Below are positions 1 through 8,262 of a DNA stretch of 64,000 nucleotides, one piece after another. The translations under genes were made by a program, and so were the position numbers. The notes beneath the pieces are model-generated. The model was not told the DNA's origin. It did no database searches and worked only from the letters and a program-made list of their open reading frames with translations. The DNA is from JANWXR01 sp964608265 (lineage in GTDB: Bacteria > Chloroflexota > Anaerolineae > Anaerolineales > UBA6663), in assembly GCA_964608265.1 (NCBI GenBank), contig CAZSNP010000006.1, positions 1 to 64,000 of the forward strand, written 5' to 3'. Positions within the stretch are counted from its first letter, which is position 1. Each line of letters begins with the position of its first letter.

Positions 1-224
1 ATTGAAAGTGGCGCGAATGATAGCACGAGAGGGCGTAAATTGGGCAGAAACATCCTCCAACTATGGGCACGCAAGAGTGGTCCGGCAAAGACCGACTCGG
101 TCTTCGAGTTCGCGTCGGCCCGCCCGGCCGCCGACAATCAGTGATACCGTTGGCAACATGGTGGGACGGCGACTGCCGCGTTTGTTGGCCGACGGTATCT
201 GTCACTGCGTGCAGACCGTCCAAC

Positions 225-253
225 TTGTGACCCCCATCTGCGAGACGTATAAT
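225..253 (+). promoter_or_regulatory. Sigma-70-type promoter of tsaE, likely leaderless
   Basis: TTGTGA at 225-230 and a perfect TATAAT at 248-253 are separated by 17 bp. The tsaE ATG is only 9 nt after the -10 box, so the transcript should start at or within a few bases of the start codon. No Shine-Dalgarno sequence is seen. Bases 1-224 show no supported gene. Confidence 0.7.
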
Positions 254-262
254 CGCCGCGCG

Positions 263-763
263 ATGCCAATCCTCGATGAGCGCGCGCTCGACTTCATCAG
301 CCATGCGCCCGAACAGACGGTGCGGTTGGGCATGCGCCTGGGTGAGTTGCTCGCACCGGGTGACGTGCTCTGCCTCAGGGGGGACCTCGGCAGCGGCAAG
401 ACGACGTTCGTCAGCGGGCTGGCCCGCGGTTGGGGCGCGCTCGAAGCGGCCACCAGCCCGACCTTTGTGCTCGTCAACGAATATCGTCGCGCCGACGGGC
501 GGCGCATGTTTCACCTGGATTGCTTTCGCCTCAAGTCGGGTGCCGAGGCATTGGCCTTCGGTTTCGAGGATGTGCTCGCCGAGGAGGGTGTCACCGTCAT
601 CGAATGGCCCGAGCATATCGCCGAGGTGTTGCCGGCGGAGCGCCTCACGCTCAGCCTGCGCTGGGTCGACACCGAGAAGCGCAACTTCCGCCTCGATGCC
701 AACGGCGGGCGGTATGAGTCCCTGTTGAAGGAATTTCGCCGCGCGGCGTTCGGGGGATCGTGA
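263..763 (+). CDS. tsaE: tRNA t6A37 synthesis ATPase TsaE
   Basis: 166-residue P-loop protein needed with TsaB and TsaD for threonylcarbamoyladenosine formation at A37 of ANN-decoding tRNAs. The Walker A motif GDLGSGKT is at residues 40-47, followed by the SPTFVLVNEY segment near 65-74 and HLDCFRL near 84-90, both typical of the YjeE/TsaE family. Length matches the family (about 150-165). The frame is open upstream to the window edge, but the upstream residues do not resemble TsaE. A TATAAT box ends 9 nt before this ATG, so this start was chosen. tsaB follows after 3 nt, consistent with one operon. tsaD is not in the window. Confidence 0.95.
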   Translation: MPILDERALDFISHAPEQTVRLGMRLGELLAPGDVLCLRGDLGSGKTTFVSGLARGWGALEAATSPTFVLVNEYRRADGRRMFHLDCFRLKSGAEALAFGFEDVLAEEGVTVIEWPEHIAEVLPAERLTLSLRWVDTEKRNFRLDANGGRYESLLKEFRRAAFGGS

Positions 764-766
764 ACG

Positions 767-1435
767 ATGTTCCTCGCCATTGACACCGCCACCCGCCAGC
801 TTTCGCTCGCACTGCACGATGGGCAGCGTATCGTCGCCGAACAATCCTGGCGCACGGCCCAGCATCACACCGTCGAGCTTGCCCCGCAGATCGCGTTGAT
901 GTTGCGCCGCGCGGGCCTCAACCCCGATGCGCTCGAGGGCATCGCCGTCGCCCTCGGGCCGGGGTCATACACCGGCTTGCGCATCGGCCTGGGGCTGGCC
1001 AAAGGCCTGGCCTTCGCGCATAAGCTCCCGCTGCTCGGCGTGCCGACGTTTGAGATTCTGATGCACGCGCAGCCCGCCGGCACCGAGCGGGCGCTGGCGG
1101 TGCTGCCGGCCGGGCGCGGGCGAGTGATCGTAGCGGCGCATTATTGGGATGGCGGGCGTTGGGAGGCGGTCGGTCCGACACAGGTGATGGAGTGGTCGGC
1201 GCTGGCCGGGGAGATACGCAGACCGACGCTGATCTGTGGCGAGTGGGAGGCGGCCACGGCGGAACAGTTGGCCGCCTTGCGCGGGCTGGCGGTACTCACC
1301 TCGCCGGCGCGGTCGTTGCGGCGGGCGGGCCACCTGGCCGAGCTGGGTTACGAGCGCTGGCAACGCGGCGAGGTGGCTGACCCGGCCACGCTGGCCCCGC
1401 TGTACGCCGGCGGCCCGGAGGGCGCGGCCGCATGA
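767..1435 (+). CDS. tsaB: tRNA t6A synthesis scaffold protein TsaB
   Basis: 222-residue member of the ASKHA fold (YeaZ/TsaB), the non-catalytic partner that bridges TsaD and TsaE in the t6A complex. The N-terminal MFLAIDTATRQLSLAL strand-turn and the ALGPGSYTGLRIGLGLAKGL segment near residues 61-80 are diagnostic. It follows tsaE by 3 nt and overlaps rimI by 4 nt (ATGA), so the three genes are probably co-transcribed and translationally coupled. This tsaE-tsaB-rimI order is common in bacteria. Confidence 0.95.
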   Translation: MFLAIDTATRQLSLALHDGQRIVAEQSWRTAQHHTVELAPQIALMLRRAGLNPDALEGIAVALGPGSYTGLRIGLGLAKGLAFAHKLPLLGVPTFEILMHAQPAGTERALAVLPAGRGRVIVAAHYWDGGRWEAVGPTQVMEWSALAGEIRRPTLICGEWEAATAEQLAALRGLAVLTSPARSLRRAGHLAELGYERWQRGEVADPATLAPLYAGGPEGAAA

Positions 1436-1944
1436 CCGAAGCAGCCGGAGCGCTCGTCACGATTGCGCCGATGCTCGAAGCGGACATTCCGCAGGTCGCC
1501 GCGATTGACCGCGCCTCCTTCCCCCAGCCGTGGAGCGAGAACTCCTATCGCTTCGAGGTGCGCGATAACGCACACGCGCACTTCATCGTCGCCCTCGACC
1601 CGCAACCGCTGGCGGCGCAAGGCTGGCTCGATCGCTTGTTTGGGCGCGCCGTCGCGCGGCACGTGGTCGGTTACGCGGGCTATTGGCTGGTGGTGGATGA
1701 GGCCCACGTCAACACCATCGCCGTGCACCCGGAATGGCGGCGGCGGGGCATCGGTGACCGGCTGCTGCGCGCATTGCTCGCCGACGCCCGCAAGGCCCAC
1801 GCTCGCAGCGCCACGCTCGAGGTGCGGGTGAGCAATTCGGCCGCTCAAACGCTCTATCGCAAATATGGCTTCGAGCCGGTGGGCCAGCGCCCGCGTTACT
1901 ACCGCGACGGTGAAGACGCGCTGCTGATGACGGCGCAGTGGTAA
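1432..1944 (+). CDS. rimI: Ribosomal protein S18 alanine N-acetyltransferase RimI
   Basis: 170-residue GNAT acetyltransferase, expected to acetylate the N-terminal alanine of ribosomal protein S18 using acetyl-CoA. The acetyl-CoA loop RRRGIG lies at residues 103-108 after the beta-4 strand VNTIAVHPEW, and the C-terminal LYRKYGFEPVG motif is present. The stretch around residues 55-78 looks like a small insertion relative to the usual length of about 150. The start overlaps the tsaB stop (ATGA). Its position beside tsaB supports RimI over a generic GNAT. Confidence 0.88.
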   Translation: MTEAAGALVTIAPMLEADIPQVAAIDRASFPQPWSENSYRFEVRDNAHAHFIVALDPQPLAAQGWLDRLFGRAVARHVVGYAGYWLVVDEAHVNTIAVHPEWRRRGIGDRLLRALLADARKAHARSATLEVRVSNSAAQTLYRKYGFEPVGQRPRYYRDGEDALLMTAQW

Positions 1945-1971
1945 GCTGCCGCGTGTACAATGGCGGCCACG

Positions 1972-2724
1972 ATGAGCTTCTTTGATGTTCCCCCCGAGAC
2001 CCGCTACGATCTGCGCTTCAATCTGGGCGCTATCCCGGTTCGGGTGCACCCGCTGTTCTGGGTTGTGACGCTGCTGCTCGGCGCGTCGGGCGGCGACCTC
2101 GTTGGCCTCCTCATCTGGGTCGTCATCGTCTTCGTTTCGATCCTGATCCACGAGTTTGGCCATGTGCTGGCCATGCGCTCCTACGGCCAGCCGGCGCATG
2201 TGGTGCTGCACGCCGGCGGCGGGCTGGCCGTGCCGGACCCCATCGGCTGGGGAGGCCGGCGGGCCTACGCCGCCCTCAGCACAGCGCAGGATATCCTCAT
2301 CTCCCTCGCCGGGCCGGTGGCGGGCTTTCTGCTGGCGGCGCTCGTTATCCTTGCGGTCGTCGCAGTCGGTGGAACCGTCCGCTTCACGCCGTTCCTCTTC
2401 ATCATCCCATGGCCGCGCGCGACGGTTCCCGTCGGCGGCTGGTTGGCGAATTCGATCGTGGGGACGTTGCTGTGGGTGAACTACGCCTGGGGGCTGGTCA
2501 ATCTCTTGCCGGTCTATCCGCTCGACGGTGGCCGCATCGCGCGGAGCGCCCTCATCCGGATCGATCCGCTCGACGGGGGCAGAAAGTCACTCTGGCTTTC
2601 GGTGATCGCCGGCGGCCTCATGGCCGTCGTCGGTCTGCTTCTCCTCCAAAGCCTATACATGGCCATCCTCTTCGGCTTTCTGGCGTTCCAGAGTTTTCAA
2701 TCGCTCGGTGTCCGTTGGCGTTGA
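1972..2724 (+). CDS. Site-2-protease family intramembrane metalloprotease (M50)
   Basis: 250-residue polytopic membrane protein. The zinc motif HEFGH is at residues 60-64 in a transmembrane segment, and a second conserved motif NLLPVYPLDGGR follows near residues 181-192, where the aspartate is the third zinc ligand in M50 enzymes. It has neither PDZ nor CBS domains, so it belongs to the short S2P class; the substrate cannot be predicted. An in-frame ATG exists at 1960, but it overlaps a TACAAT -10 box at 1956-1961. The ATG at 1972, 10 nt after that box, is therefore preferred and the mRNA may be leaderless. Confidence 0.85.
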   Translation: MSFFDVPPETRYDLRFNLGAIPVRVHPLFWVVTLLLGASGGDLVGLLIWVVIVFVSILIHEFGHVLAMRSYGQPAHVVLHAGGGLAVPDPIGWGGRRAYAALSTAQDILISLAGPVAGFLLAALVILAVVAVGGTVRFTPFLFIIPWPRATVPVGGWLANSIVGTLLWVNYAWGLVNLLPVYPLDGGRIARSALIRIDPLDGGRKSLWLSVIAGGLMAVVGLLLLQSLYMAILFGFLAFQSFQSLGVRWR

Positions 2725-2747
2725 GATTGTGCTGATCGCCGGTAAAA

Positions 2748-2783
2748 CCGGCACGGGCGACCCTCGCGAGTCGCCCGTGCCGG
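2748..2783. terminator. Bidirectional hairpin between the M50 gene and pnp
   Basis: A 13-bp perfect stem (2748-2760 with 2771-2783) with a 10-nt loop lies between the convergent stop codons of the M50 protease and pnp. It is strongly GC-rich with only a poor T tract, so it is likely a shared transcription end or an RNA-protecting stem. Confidence 0.65.
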
Positions 2784-2791
2784 CTTGAGTA

Positions 2792-5062
2792 TTAGTTCCG
2801 GTCGCCGCCGCGCCCACCGCGGAAACTGCCGCGCCCGCCACGGTCACCGCCCCGCCCGCGATCACCGCCTCGCTCCCGATCACGGTCACCGCCGCGGCCA
2901 CCGCCGCCCCCGCCGGGTTTCCTGTCACGCGATTGTGCTTCCTCCAACGACCAACCCTCGAGCACCGCCTGCCGGCTGAGGCGAACCTTGCCGTTCTCGA
3001 TGCCCGTCACCATCACCGTCAACTCATCGCCCATGCGGGCCACATCTTCCACGCGCTCCACCCGTTGCGAGTCGAGCTGCGAGATGTGCACCATGCCGTC
3101 CTGCCCGGGCAGGATTTCGACAAACGCGCCGAAGTCGGCCACGCGCACCACCTTGCCGGTGTAGATGCCGCCGAGTTTGACCGTCTCGGTCATGCCCTCG
3201 ATGGCCTCGCGCGCGCGCCGGGCCCCGTCGCCGTCCACACTCGAGATGTAGACCGTGCCGTCGTCGTCAATGTCGATCCTGGTGCTGGTGTCTTCCTGCA
3301 ACTTGCGGATGTTCTTGCCGCCCGGCCCGATGATGGCGCCGATCTTCTCCGGGTCAACCTTGACCGTGATGATGCGCGGCGCCCACTTCGAGAGGTCGGC
3401 GCGCGGGGCGGGCAGCAGGCCGGCGATGAATTCCAGAATCTCACCGCGCGCCTCACGCGCCTGCGCCAGCGCCTCCGAAAGGATTTGGGTCGTCAGGCCT
3501 TTGATCTTGATATCCATCTGCAGCGCGGTGATGCCCAGCGCCGTGCCCGCCACCTTGAAATCCATATCGCCGAGGTGATCCTCGATGCCCTGGATATCGG
3601 TGAGGATGGCGTACTTGCCGCTGTTGCTGTAGAGGTCGGTGACCAGGCCCATGGCGATGCCGGCCACCGGCGCTTTGATCGGCACACCGGCGTCCATCAA
3701 CGCCAGGGTCGAGCCGCAGGTCGAGGCCATCGAGGTCGAGCCGTTCGACGACAGCACCTCGCTCACCACGCGGATGGTGTACGGGAAGTCCTTTTCATCC
3801 GGCAGCACGGGCACGAGCGCGCGTTCGGCCAGCGCGCCGTGGCCGATCTCCCGTCGCGACGAACCGCGCAACGGCCGCACCTCGCCGGTGCTGAAGGGCG
3901 GGAAGTTGTAGTGATGGAGATAACGCTTCTCGCTGTCCGGCGAGAGCGTATCCAGCTCCTGTTTGTCGCCGGGCGTGCCGAGGGTGGCCAGGCTCAGGGC
4001 CTGCGTCTCGCCGCGCGTGAACAGGCCGGAGCCGTGCGCGCGCGGGCTGAGGCCGACCTCGCCGCTCAGCGGCCGGATCTGTTTGCCGGTGCGGCCATCC
4101 GGGCGGATGCCCTTGTTGAGGATCGAGTCGCGCACGGCCTCCTGCTCGAGGTCGTGCAGGATGCCGAACAGCGTGCTGGCCTTGACCTCGGCGTTGTCTT
4201 TGAAGGCCGTGATGACGTCGTTCTGAATCGCGTCGCGGATGGCGGCACGGCCCTGCTTGTCGGCGGGCGCGGCCACCGCGTGCATGCGCTCCCCGACGAT
4301 GGCCCGCACCATCGCCGTCACCTCCTCGGGGAAGCCGTACTTCGGATAGTCGGTCTTCTTCGGTTTGCCGATCTCGCGCTGCAACTTCTCCTGCAGGTCA
4401 ATCAGCGGTTGGATGGCTTTGTGGCCGAAGTCGAGCGCGGCCACCATCGTGTCCTCGGGCACCTCGTTCGCGCCGCATTCCACCATCACGATGGCGTTGC
4501 GCGTGCCGGCCAGGCGCAGGTCGAGGTCGCTGCGCTCCATATCCTCGAATGAGGGATTAATGACGAACTCGCCGTCGATCAACCCGACGCGCACCGCGCC
4601 GACCGGGCCATCGAACGGGGCCACGCCGAAGGGGATGTCGCTGACGGTGAGCGCCGCCGAAGCGGCCACGATGGCGAGCACGTCGGGCTGATGCACCTGA
4701 TCCACCGACAGCGGCGTGACGATGATCTGCACATCGTTGCGGAAGTCGGCGGGGAAGAGCGGGCGCAGCGGGCGATCAATCAGCCGCCCGGTGAGGATGG
4801 CGCTTTCGCCCGGGCGACCCTCACGCCGGAAGAAGCTGCCGGGGATGCGGCCCGCGGCGTACAGCTTCTCCTCGTACTCCACGCTGAGCGGGAAGAAATC
4901 AATCCCCTCGCGCGGTGAGCCGGACATGGTGGCAGCGGCCAGCAGCATGGTGTCGCCCACGCGGATGGTGACCGCGCCGCTGGCCAGCCCGGCGAGCTTG
5001 CCGGTTTCGAGCGTCAGGCTCGAACCGCCAAACTCAATGGAAAACTGTTTTACGTCTGACAT
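2792..5062 (-). CDS. pnp: Polyribonucleotide nucleotidyltransferase (PNPase) with RGG-rich tail
   Basis: 756-residue phosphorolytic 3'-5' exoribonuclease of the RNA degradation machinery. Two RNase PH domains are followed by a KH domain (IGAIIGPGGKNIRKLQ) and an S1 domain (GGIYTGKVVRVADFGAFVEI). The start is the ATG of MSDVKQ with an AAGGAG Shine-Dalgarno upstream; a longer frame upstream is not PNPase-like. The last 40 or so residues are unusual: a Gly/Arg/Asp-rich tail with repeated RGG and GGDR units, absent from the standard enzyme and resembling an RNA-binding RGG box. pnp lies downstream of rpsO in the same orientation, the classic rpsO-pnp order. Confidence 0.97.
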   Translation of the reverse strand: MSDVKQFSIEFGGSSLTLETGKLAGLASGAVTIRVGDTMLLAAATMSGSPREGIDFFPLSVEYEEKLYAAGRIPGSFFRREGRPGESAILTGRLIDRPLRPLFPADFRNDVQIIVTPLSVDQVHQPDVLAIVAASAALTVSDIPFGVAPFDGPVGAVRVGLIDGEFVINPSFEDMERSDLDLRLAGTRNAIVMVECGANEVPEDTMVAALDFGHKAIQPLIDLQEKLQREIGKPKKTDYPKYGFPEEVTAMVRAIVGERMHAVAAPADKQGRAAIRDAIQNDVITAFKDNAEVKASTLFGILHDLEQEAVRDSILNKGIRPDGRTGKQIRPLSGEVGLSPRAHGSGLFTRGETQALSLATLGTPGDKQELDTLSPDSEKRYLHHYNFPPFSTGEVRPLRGSSRREIGHGALAERALVPVLPDEKDFPYTIRVVSEVLSSNGSTSMASTCGSTLALMDAGVPIKAPVAGIAMGLVTDLYSNSGKYAILTDIQGIEDHLGDMDFKVAGTALGITALQMDIKIKGLTTQILSEALAQAREARGEILEFIAGLLPAPRADLSKWAPRIITVKVDPEKIGAIIGPGGKNIRKLQEDTSTRIDIDDDGTVYISSVDGDGARRAREAIEGMTETVKLGGIYTGKVVRVADFGAFVEILPGQDGMVHISQLDSQRVERVEDVARMGDELTVMVTGIENGKVRLSRQAVLEGWSLEEAQSRDRKPGGGGGGRGGDRDRERGGDRGRGGDRGGRGSFRGGRGGDRN

Positions 5063-5233
5063 GGTGTTACTCCTTAACACCGGGCGTGCTCCATGGCGGA
5101 GCACCCCCAAGACTGCCCGGCGCAAAGGTCAGGGACTGGAGAGTGGCATCAACGGCGAACCGTTGCAACTGCCAGTATCCAATACCCAACGACAGTGGCC
5201 GGGTGAAAGAGAAGTGGTCAGCGATAAAGCAAA

Positions 5234-5264
5234 CAGTGAACAGCCTGACTGCGACTGTTCACTG
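5234..5264 (-). terminator. Hairpin between rpsO and pnp
   Basis: A perfect 10-bp stem (5234-5243 with 5255-5264) with an 11-nt loop lies in the 224-nt rpsO-pnp gap. Outer bases (GTCAGCGA near 5219, TTCGCTG near 5273) can extend pairing. On the minus strand it is followed by a weak T-rich stretch, so it could be a partial terminator or an RNase processing stem. The rest of the gap shows no gene. Confidence 0.5.
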
Positions 5265-5286
5265 CTCGCCCTTCGCTGTTTTTTGA

Positions 5287-5559
5287 CTAACGTCGGCGCA
5301 GGCCGAGTTTGGCGATGACGGCTTCGTAGGCCTGCGGGTTCTTCTTGCTCAGATACGCCAGGTGCCGCCGGCGCGCGCCCACCATCTTGAGCAATCCTCG
5401 GCGCGAGGCTTCATCGCTCTTGTGCGCCTTGAGGTGCTGCGTCAACTGATTGATGCGGGTGGTCAGAATCGCCACTTGCACTTCCGGCGAACCCGTATCG
5501 GCTCCGTGACGGTGATGGTCGTTGATGATCTTCTGTTTGGCGTCCTTATCCAGAGACAT
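5287..5559 (-). CDS. rpsO: 30S ribosomal protein S15
   Basis: 90-residue S15, a primary 16S rRNA-binding protein of the small subunit. The family core (TGSPEVQVAILTTRINQLT, then the HLKAHKSDEASRRGLLKMVGARRR helix) is intact and the length is standard. The start was set at MSLDKD because an AGGAGG Shine-Dalgarno lies 8 nt upstream; the frame is open for another 27 codons without family similarity. It is upstream of pnp in the same direction. Confidence 0.97.
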   Translation of the reverse strand: MSLDKDAKQKIINDHHRHGADTGSPEVQVAILTTRINQLTQHLKAHKSDEASRRGLLKMVGARRRHLAYLSKKNPQAYEAVIAKLGLRRR

Positions 5560-5693
5560 GACAACTGCCCTCCTACGGCAGGTCACCCAGCGCTGTGTCG
5601 GGCGAACGGCCCTGCCGTTCACTTTTGCGAAGTGCCGCACACTTCACCAACACCTGCGCGGGTCGAGTCAGAGAATTGGCGGAGACGATTATA
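5560..5693 (-). promoter_or_regulatory. rpsO promoter and structured leader
   Basis: A minus-strand TATAAT occupies 5688-5693, with no good -35 recognised. The roughly 120-nt leader contains successive hairpins: a GAAGTG/CACTTC stem, a GAACGGC/GCCGTTC stem, and CTGCC/GGCAG flanking the AGGAGG ribosome binding site. Masking of the ribosome site by a stem is what S15 autoregulatory leaders do in other bacteria; here that is inference. Confidence 0.45.
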
Positions 5694-5763
5694 GCGTGTG
5701 CGTCGTCGAATCGTCCAGCAGATACCGGCCGATTTGGCCGCTGTTGGCCTAGAAAATCCGTGC

Positions 5764-5792
5764 TTGACGGCGCTGAACATCCGGTCTAAAAT
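5764..5792 (+). promoter_or_regulatory. lexA promoter with possible LexA operator in the spacer
   Basis: TTGACG (5764-5769) and TAAAAT (5787-5792) are spaced by 17 bp. The spacer holds GAACATCCGGTC (5775-5786), one mismatch from the GAAC-N4-GTTC core of Gram-positive-type SOS boxes. This is a plausible site for LexA autorepression. Confidence 0.55.
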
Positions 5793-5847
5793 GCTGTCAC
5801 GAATCGCTCATTTGTGCGGCCAAATCCGGTCGCACCTGGAGGTTGAA

Positions 5848-6489
5848 ATGGCCAAGGGTAAGTTGTCGCCGCGACAGCAGGAAATCCTGAAATTCATCGC
5901 GCGCTTCACGGATGAGAAACGTTATCCGCCCACCATCCGCGAGATCGGCGAGGCGGTCGGCATCTCCTCGACCTCAGTGGTGAACTACAACCTCACCAAA
6001 CTCGAGAAAGAGGGCCACATCGTCCGCGATCTGAAAGTGTCGCGCGGCGTGCGGTTGGCGGAGGCGCTGCGCAAGTCGGTCAACGAGGTTTTTAGTGTGC
6101 CGGTGGCCGGCTTCATCTTCGCCTCGCAGCCCACGCTGGTCGGCGATACGGCGCAGACGGCCGATGAATACATCGAACTGACGCGCGGGCTGGTCAGCGA
6201 CAGCGGCGATTTGTTCGCGCTGCGCGTCAAAGGCGACTCAATGATTGACGCGATGGTGAACGACGGCGACATCGTGGTGATGAGGAAAGCCGAGGCCGCC
6301 CGCAACGGCGAGATGGTGGCCGTGTGGCTGACGGATCGCAACGAGACCACGCTCAAGTATTTTTACAACGAGAACGGCCGGGTGCGGCTGCAACCCGCCA
6401 ACCCGACGATGAAACCCATCTTCATCGATTCGGATCAGGTCCAGGTCCAGGGCAAGGTCGTTCTGGTGATGCGGCAACTCGCGCACTAA
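5848..6489 (+). CDS. lexA: LexA repressor, SOS regulator
   Basis: 213-residue LexA. The N-terminal winged helix-turn-helix spans about residues 5-70 (LSPRQQEILKFI, then the recognition helix around SSTSVVNYNLTKLEKEG). The self-cleavage site is Ala87-Gly88 in VPVAGF, with catalytic Ser131 (GDSMID) and Lys170 (ETTLKYF), so RecA-stimulated autoproteolysis should work. The ATG at 5848 has a GGAGG site just upstream; the frame is open further upstream but overlaps the promoter at 5764-5792. That promoter carries a possible SOS box. A weak hairpin follows the gene. Confidence 0.95.
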   Translation: MAKGKLSPRQQEILKFIARFTDEKRYPPTIREIGEAVGISSTSVVNYNLTKLEKEGHIVRDLKVSRGVRLAEALRKSVNEVFSVPVAGFIFASQPTLVGDTAQTADEYIELTRGLVSDSGDLFALRVKGDSMIDAMVNDGDIVVMRKAEAARNGEMVAVWLTDRNETTLKYFYNENGRVRLQPANPTMKPIFIDSDQVQVQGKVVLVMRQLAH

Positions 6490-6508
6490 ACTTCAGTGGA
6501 TCATCACG

Positions 6509-6530
6509 GGCCGGACAGCAATATCCGGCC
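6509..6530 (+). terminator. Weak hairpin after lexA
   Basis: A 7-bp stem GGCCGGA/TCCGGCC with an 8-nt loop, followed by TGTGTTATT. This is a possible but not strong terminator between lexA and the next gene. Confidence 0.4.
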
Positions 6531-6551
6531 TGTGTTATTGGGGATGGTCTC

Positions 6552-7244
6552 ATGGCCAAACAGCCCGAACGGATTGCGGTGGCTCTTGAGGTCGGCGCCA
6601 GGCGCGTCTTCGCCTCCGCGCTCGACTGGCCCGGCTGGGCGCGCAGCGGGCGCGATGAGGCCACGGCGTTGCAATCACTCCTCGACTACGGCCCGCGCTA
6701 CAAACGCGCCATCGCTGCCGCTCGCCTCGGCTTTCGCCCGCCCGCCGACCTCTCACAACTGGTGGTCGCCGAACGACTGAAGGGCGGCGCCGGCACCGAC
6801 TTCGGCGCGCCGGGCGTCGCGCCCGCCGTTGACTCGCAACCGGTGACGGCGGACGAGTTGCGCCGCCTGCAATCCATTCTGGGCGCGGGCTGGAAAACCT
6901 TCGCCGCCACGGTGGAGGCGGCGCGCGGCCGGCCGCTGCGCACCGGCCCGCGCGGCGGCGGGCGCGATCTGGCGAAACTGGTCGCGCATGTGCTCGAATC
7001 GCATGCGGCTTATCTGCACCAGATCAGTTGGAAGGTCAAGCTCGATCCGGCCAGTGAGGCGCAGTCAGCCATCGGCCGGGTGGCGACGGACACGCGCGAG
7101 GCGTTGGCCGCAGCGGCGACCGGCAAGATGCCCGCACGCGGCCCACGCGGTGGCGCGCGCTGGTCGGCGCGGTTCTTCGTGCGGTATGCAGCCTGGCATC
7201 TGCTCGATCACGTTTGGGAGATCGAAGATCGCGTGCAACCCTGA
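6552..7244 (+). CDS. DinB-like putative metal-binding helical protein, function unknown
   Basis: 230-residue soluble protein, predicted largely helical. The C-terminal half has histidines spaced as in DinB/YfiT-type four-helix bundles: HVLESHAAYLH near residues 144-154 and WHLLDHVWEIEDR near the C-terminus. In that superfamily they bind a divalent metal and support thiol-dependent transferase activity. No close family is recognised, so the assignment rests on these motifs only. It starts 62 nt after lexA, and a strong terminator follows. The closeness to lexA is suggestive of DNA-damage regulation but not shown. Confidence 0.5.
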   Translation: MAKQPERIAVALEVGARRVFASALDWPGWARSGRDEATALQSLLDYGPRYKRAIAAARLGFRPPADLSQLVVAERLKGGAGTDFGAPGVAPAVDSQPVTADELRRLQSILGAGWKTFAATVEAARGRPLRTGPRGGGRDLAKLVAHVLESHAAYLHQISWKVKLDPASEAQSAIGRVATDTREALAAAATGKMPARGPRGGARWSARFFVRYAAWHLLDHVWEIEDRVQP

Positions 7245-7270
7245 GGCAACCCATTACCGCAGAAGGCACA

Positions 7271-7299
7271 CCGCCCCACCTCGGGGCGGTTCTTGTTTT
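7271..7299 (+). terminator. Rho-independent terminator
   Basis: A CCGCCCC/GGGGCGG stem (7271-7277, 7283-7289) with a 5-nt loop is followed by TTCTTGTTTT, just downstream of the DinB-like gene. Confidence 0.85.
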
Positions 7300-7339
7300 C
7301 GATGATAGGATTGCGCCACCGGTCTCAACAGGAAGGCCC

Positions 7340-8146
7340 ATGTCCGACAACAAACTGATCTTGCTCACCAACGATGATGGCATCGACTCGCCCGGTCTGT
7401 GGGCGGCCGCGCACGCGCTGGCCCCTCTCGGCGCCGTCACCGTCGTGGCGCCGCAAGCGCAATGCACCAGCGTCGGTCGCAGCATGCCGGCCACTCACAC
7501 CGGCGTGATCGAGGTGCGCGAGTTCAGCCTCAACGGCGCGCGCTGGATCGGCTATGCGGCCGATGCCACGCCGGCGCTGGCGGTGATGCATGCGATGCTG
7601 GAGATTCTTCCCCGCCGGCCCGACCTGGTGGTGGCCGGCATCAATTACGGCGAGAACATCGGCAGCGCGGTGACGGCCTCGGGCACAGTGGGCGCGGCCA
7701 TGGAGGGCGCGGATTTCGGCGTGCCGGCGCTCGCCGTCTCACAGGAGACCGGCCCCGAGTATTATCACTCGCACTCACACGACATCGACTTCGCGGCTGC
7801 CGCGCACTTCACCCGCTTCTTCGCGCAGAAGCTGCTGCGCCAGCCGTTGCCCGCCGATGTGGATGTATTGAAAGTCGATGTGCCGCTCGGCGCGACGCCG
7901 GCTACGCCCTGGCGGATGACGCGCCTCTCGCGCACCCGCTACTACCTGCCGGTGAAGCCGCAACGCGCGCACCTCGGCGAGCCGGGCCGCATCCGGGCCG
8001 TCAACCGACTGGACCCGGAGCGCGTCGAGCCGGACTCGGATGTCAACGTCGTCGTCGCGGAGAAGCTCGTTTCGGTGACGCCGCTCAGCCTCGACCTGAC
8101 CTCGCGCGTCAGCCTGGCCGCGTTGGGCAGTTTGCTGAATGGATAA
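7340..8146 (+). CDS. surE: 5'/3'-nucleotidase SurE
   Basis: 268-residue SurE family survival protein, a metal-dependent phosphatase of nucleoside monophosphates. The N-terminal NDDGIDSPG motif (residues 11-19) supplies the metal-binding aspartates; VVAPQAQCTSVGRSM and the ASGTVGAAMEG loop are also conserved. An AGGAAGG ribosome site precedes the ATG. It is convergent with murI. The 116 nt in between (8147-8262) hold no supportable gene and no clear terminator. Confidence 0.93.
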   Translation: MSDNKLILLTNDDGIDSPGLWAAAHALAPLGAVTVVAPQAQCTSVGRSMPATHTGVIEVREFSLNGARWIGYAADATPALAVMHAMLEILPRRPDLVVAGINYGENIGSAVTASGTVGAAMEGADFGVPALAVSQETGPEYYHSHSHDIDFAAAAHFTRFFAQKLLRQPLPADVDVLKVDVPLGATPATPWRMTRLSRTRYYLPVKPQRAHLGEPGRIRAVNRLDPERVEPDSDVNVVVAEKLVSVTPLSLDLTSRVSLAALGSLLNG

Positions 8147-8262
8147 GCCCGACCTCGCCCGGCAACCCTCCCTGCTGATCTTTGCCCGGGGCACACCGTG
8201 CGCATCGCGAGGGCGTGGCGCGTGCATCGCGGCGACCCGCTGCCCTTCCTCGATGGTGAGCG

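Noticed and set aside
2..262. N-terminal extension of TsaE to the window edge
   Set aside because: The residues do not resemble the family and the stretch contains a full promoter ending just before the ATG at 263.
2933..4552. 539-codon open frame antisense to pnp
   Set aside because: It mirrors the codon pattern of PNPase on the other strand, has no domain and no ribosome site; PNPase homology is unambiguous.
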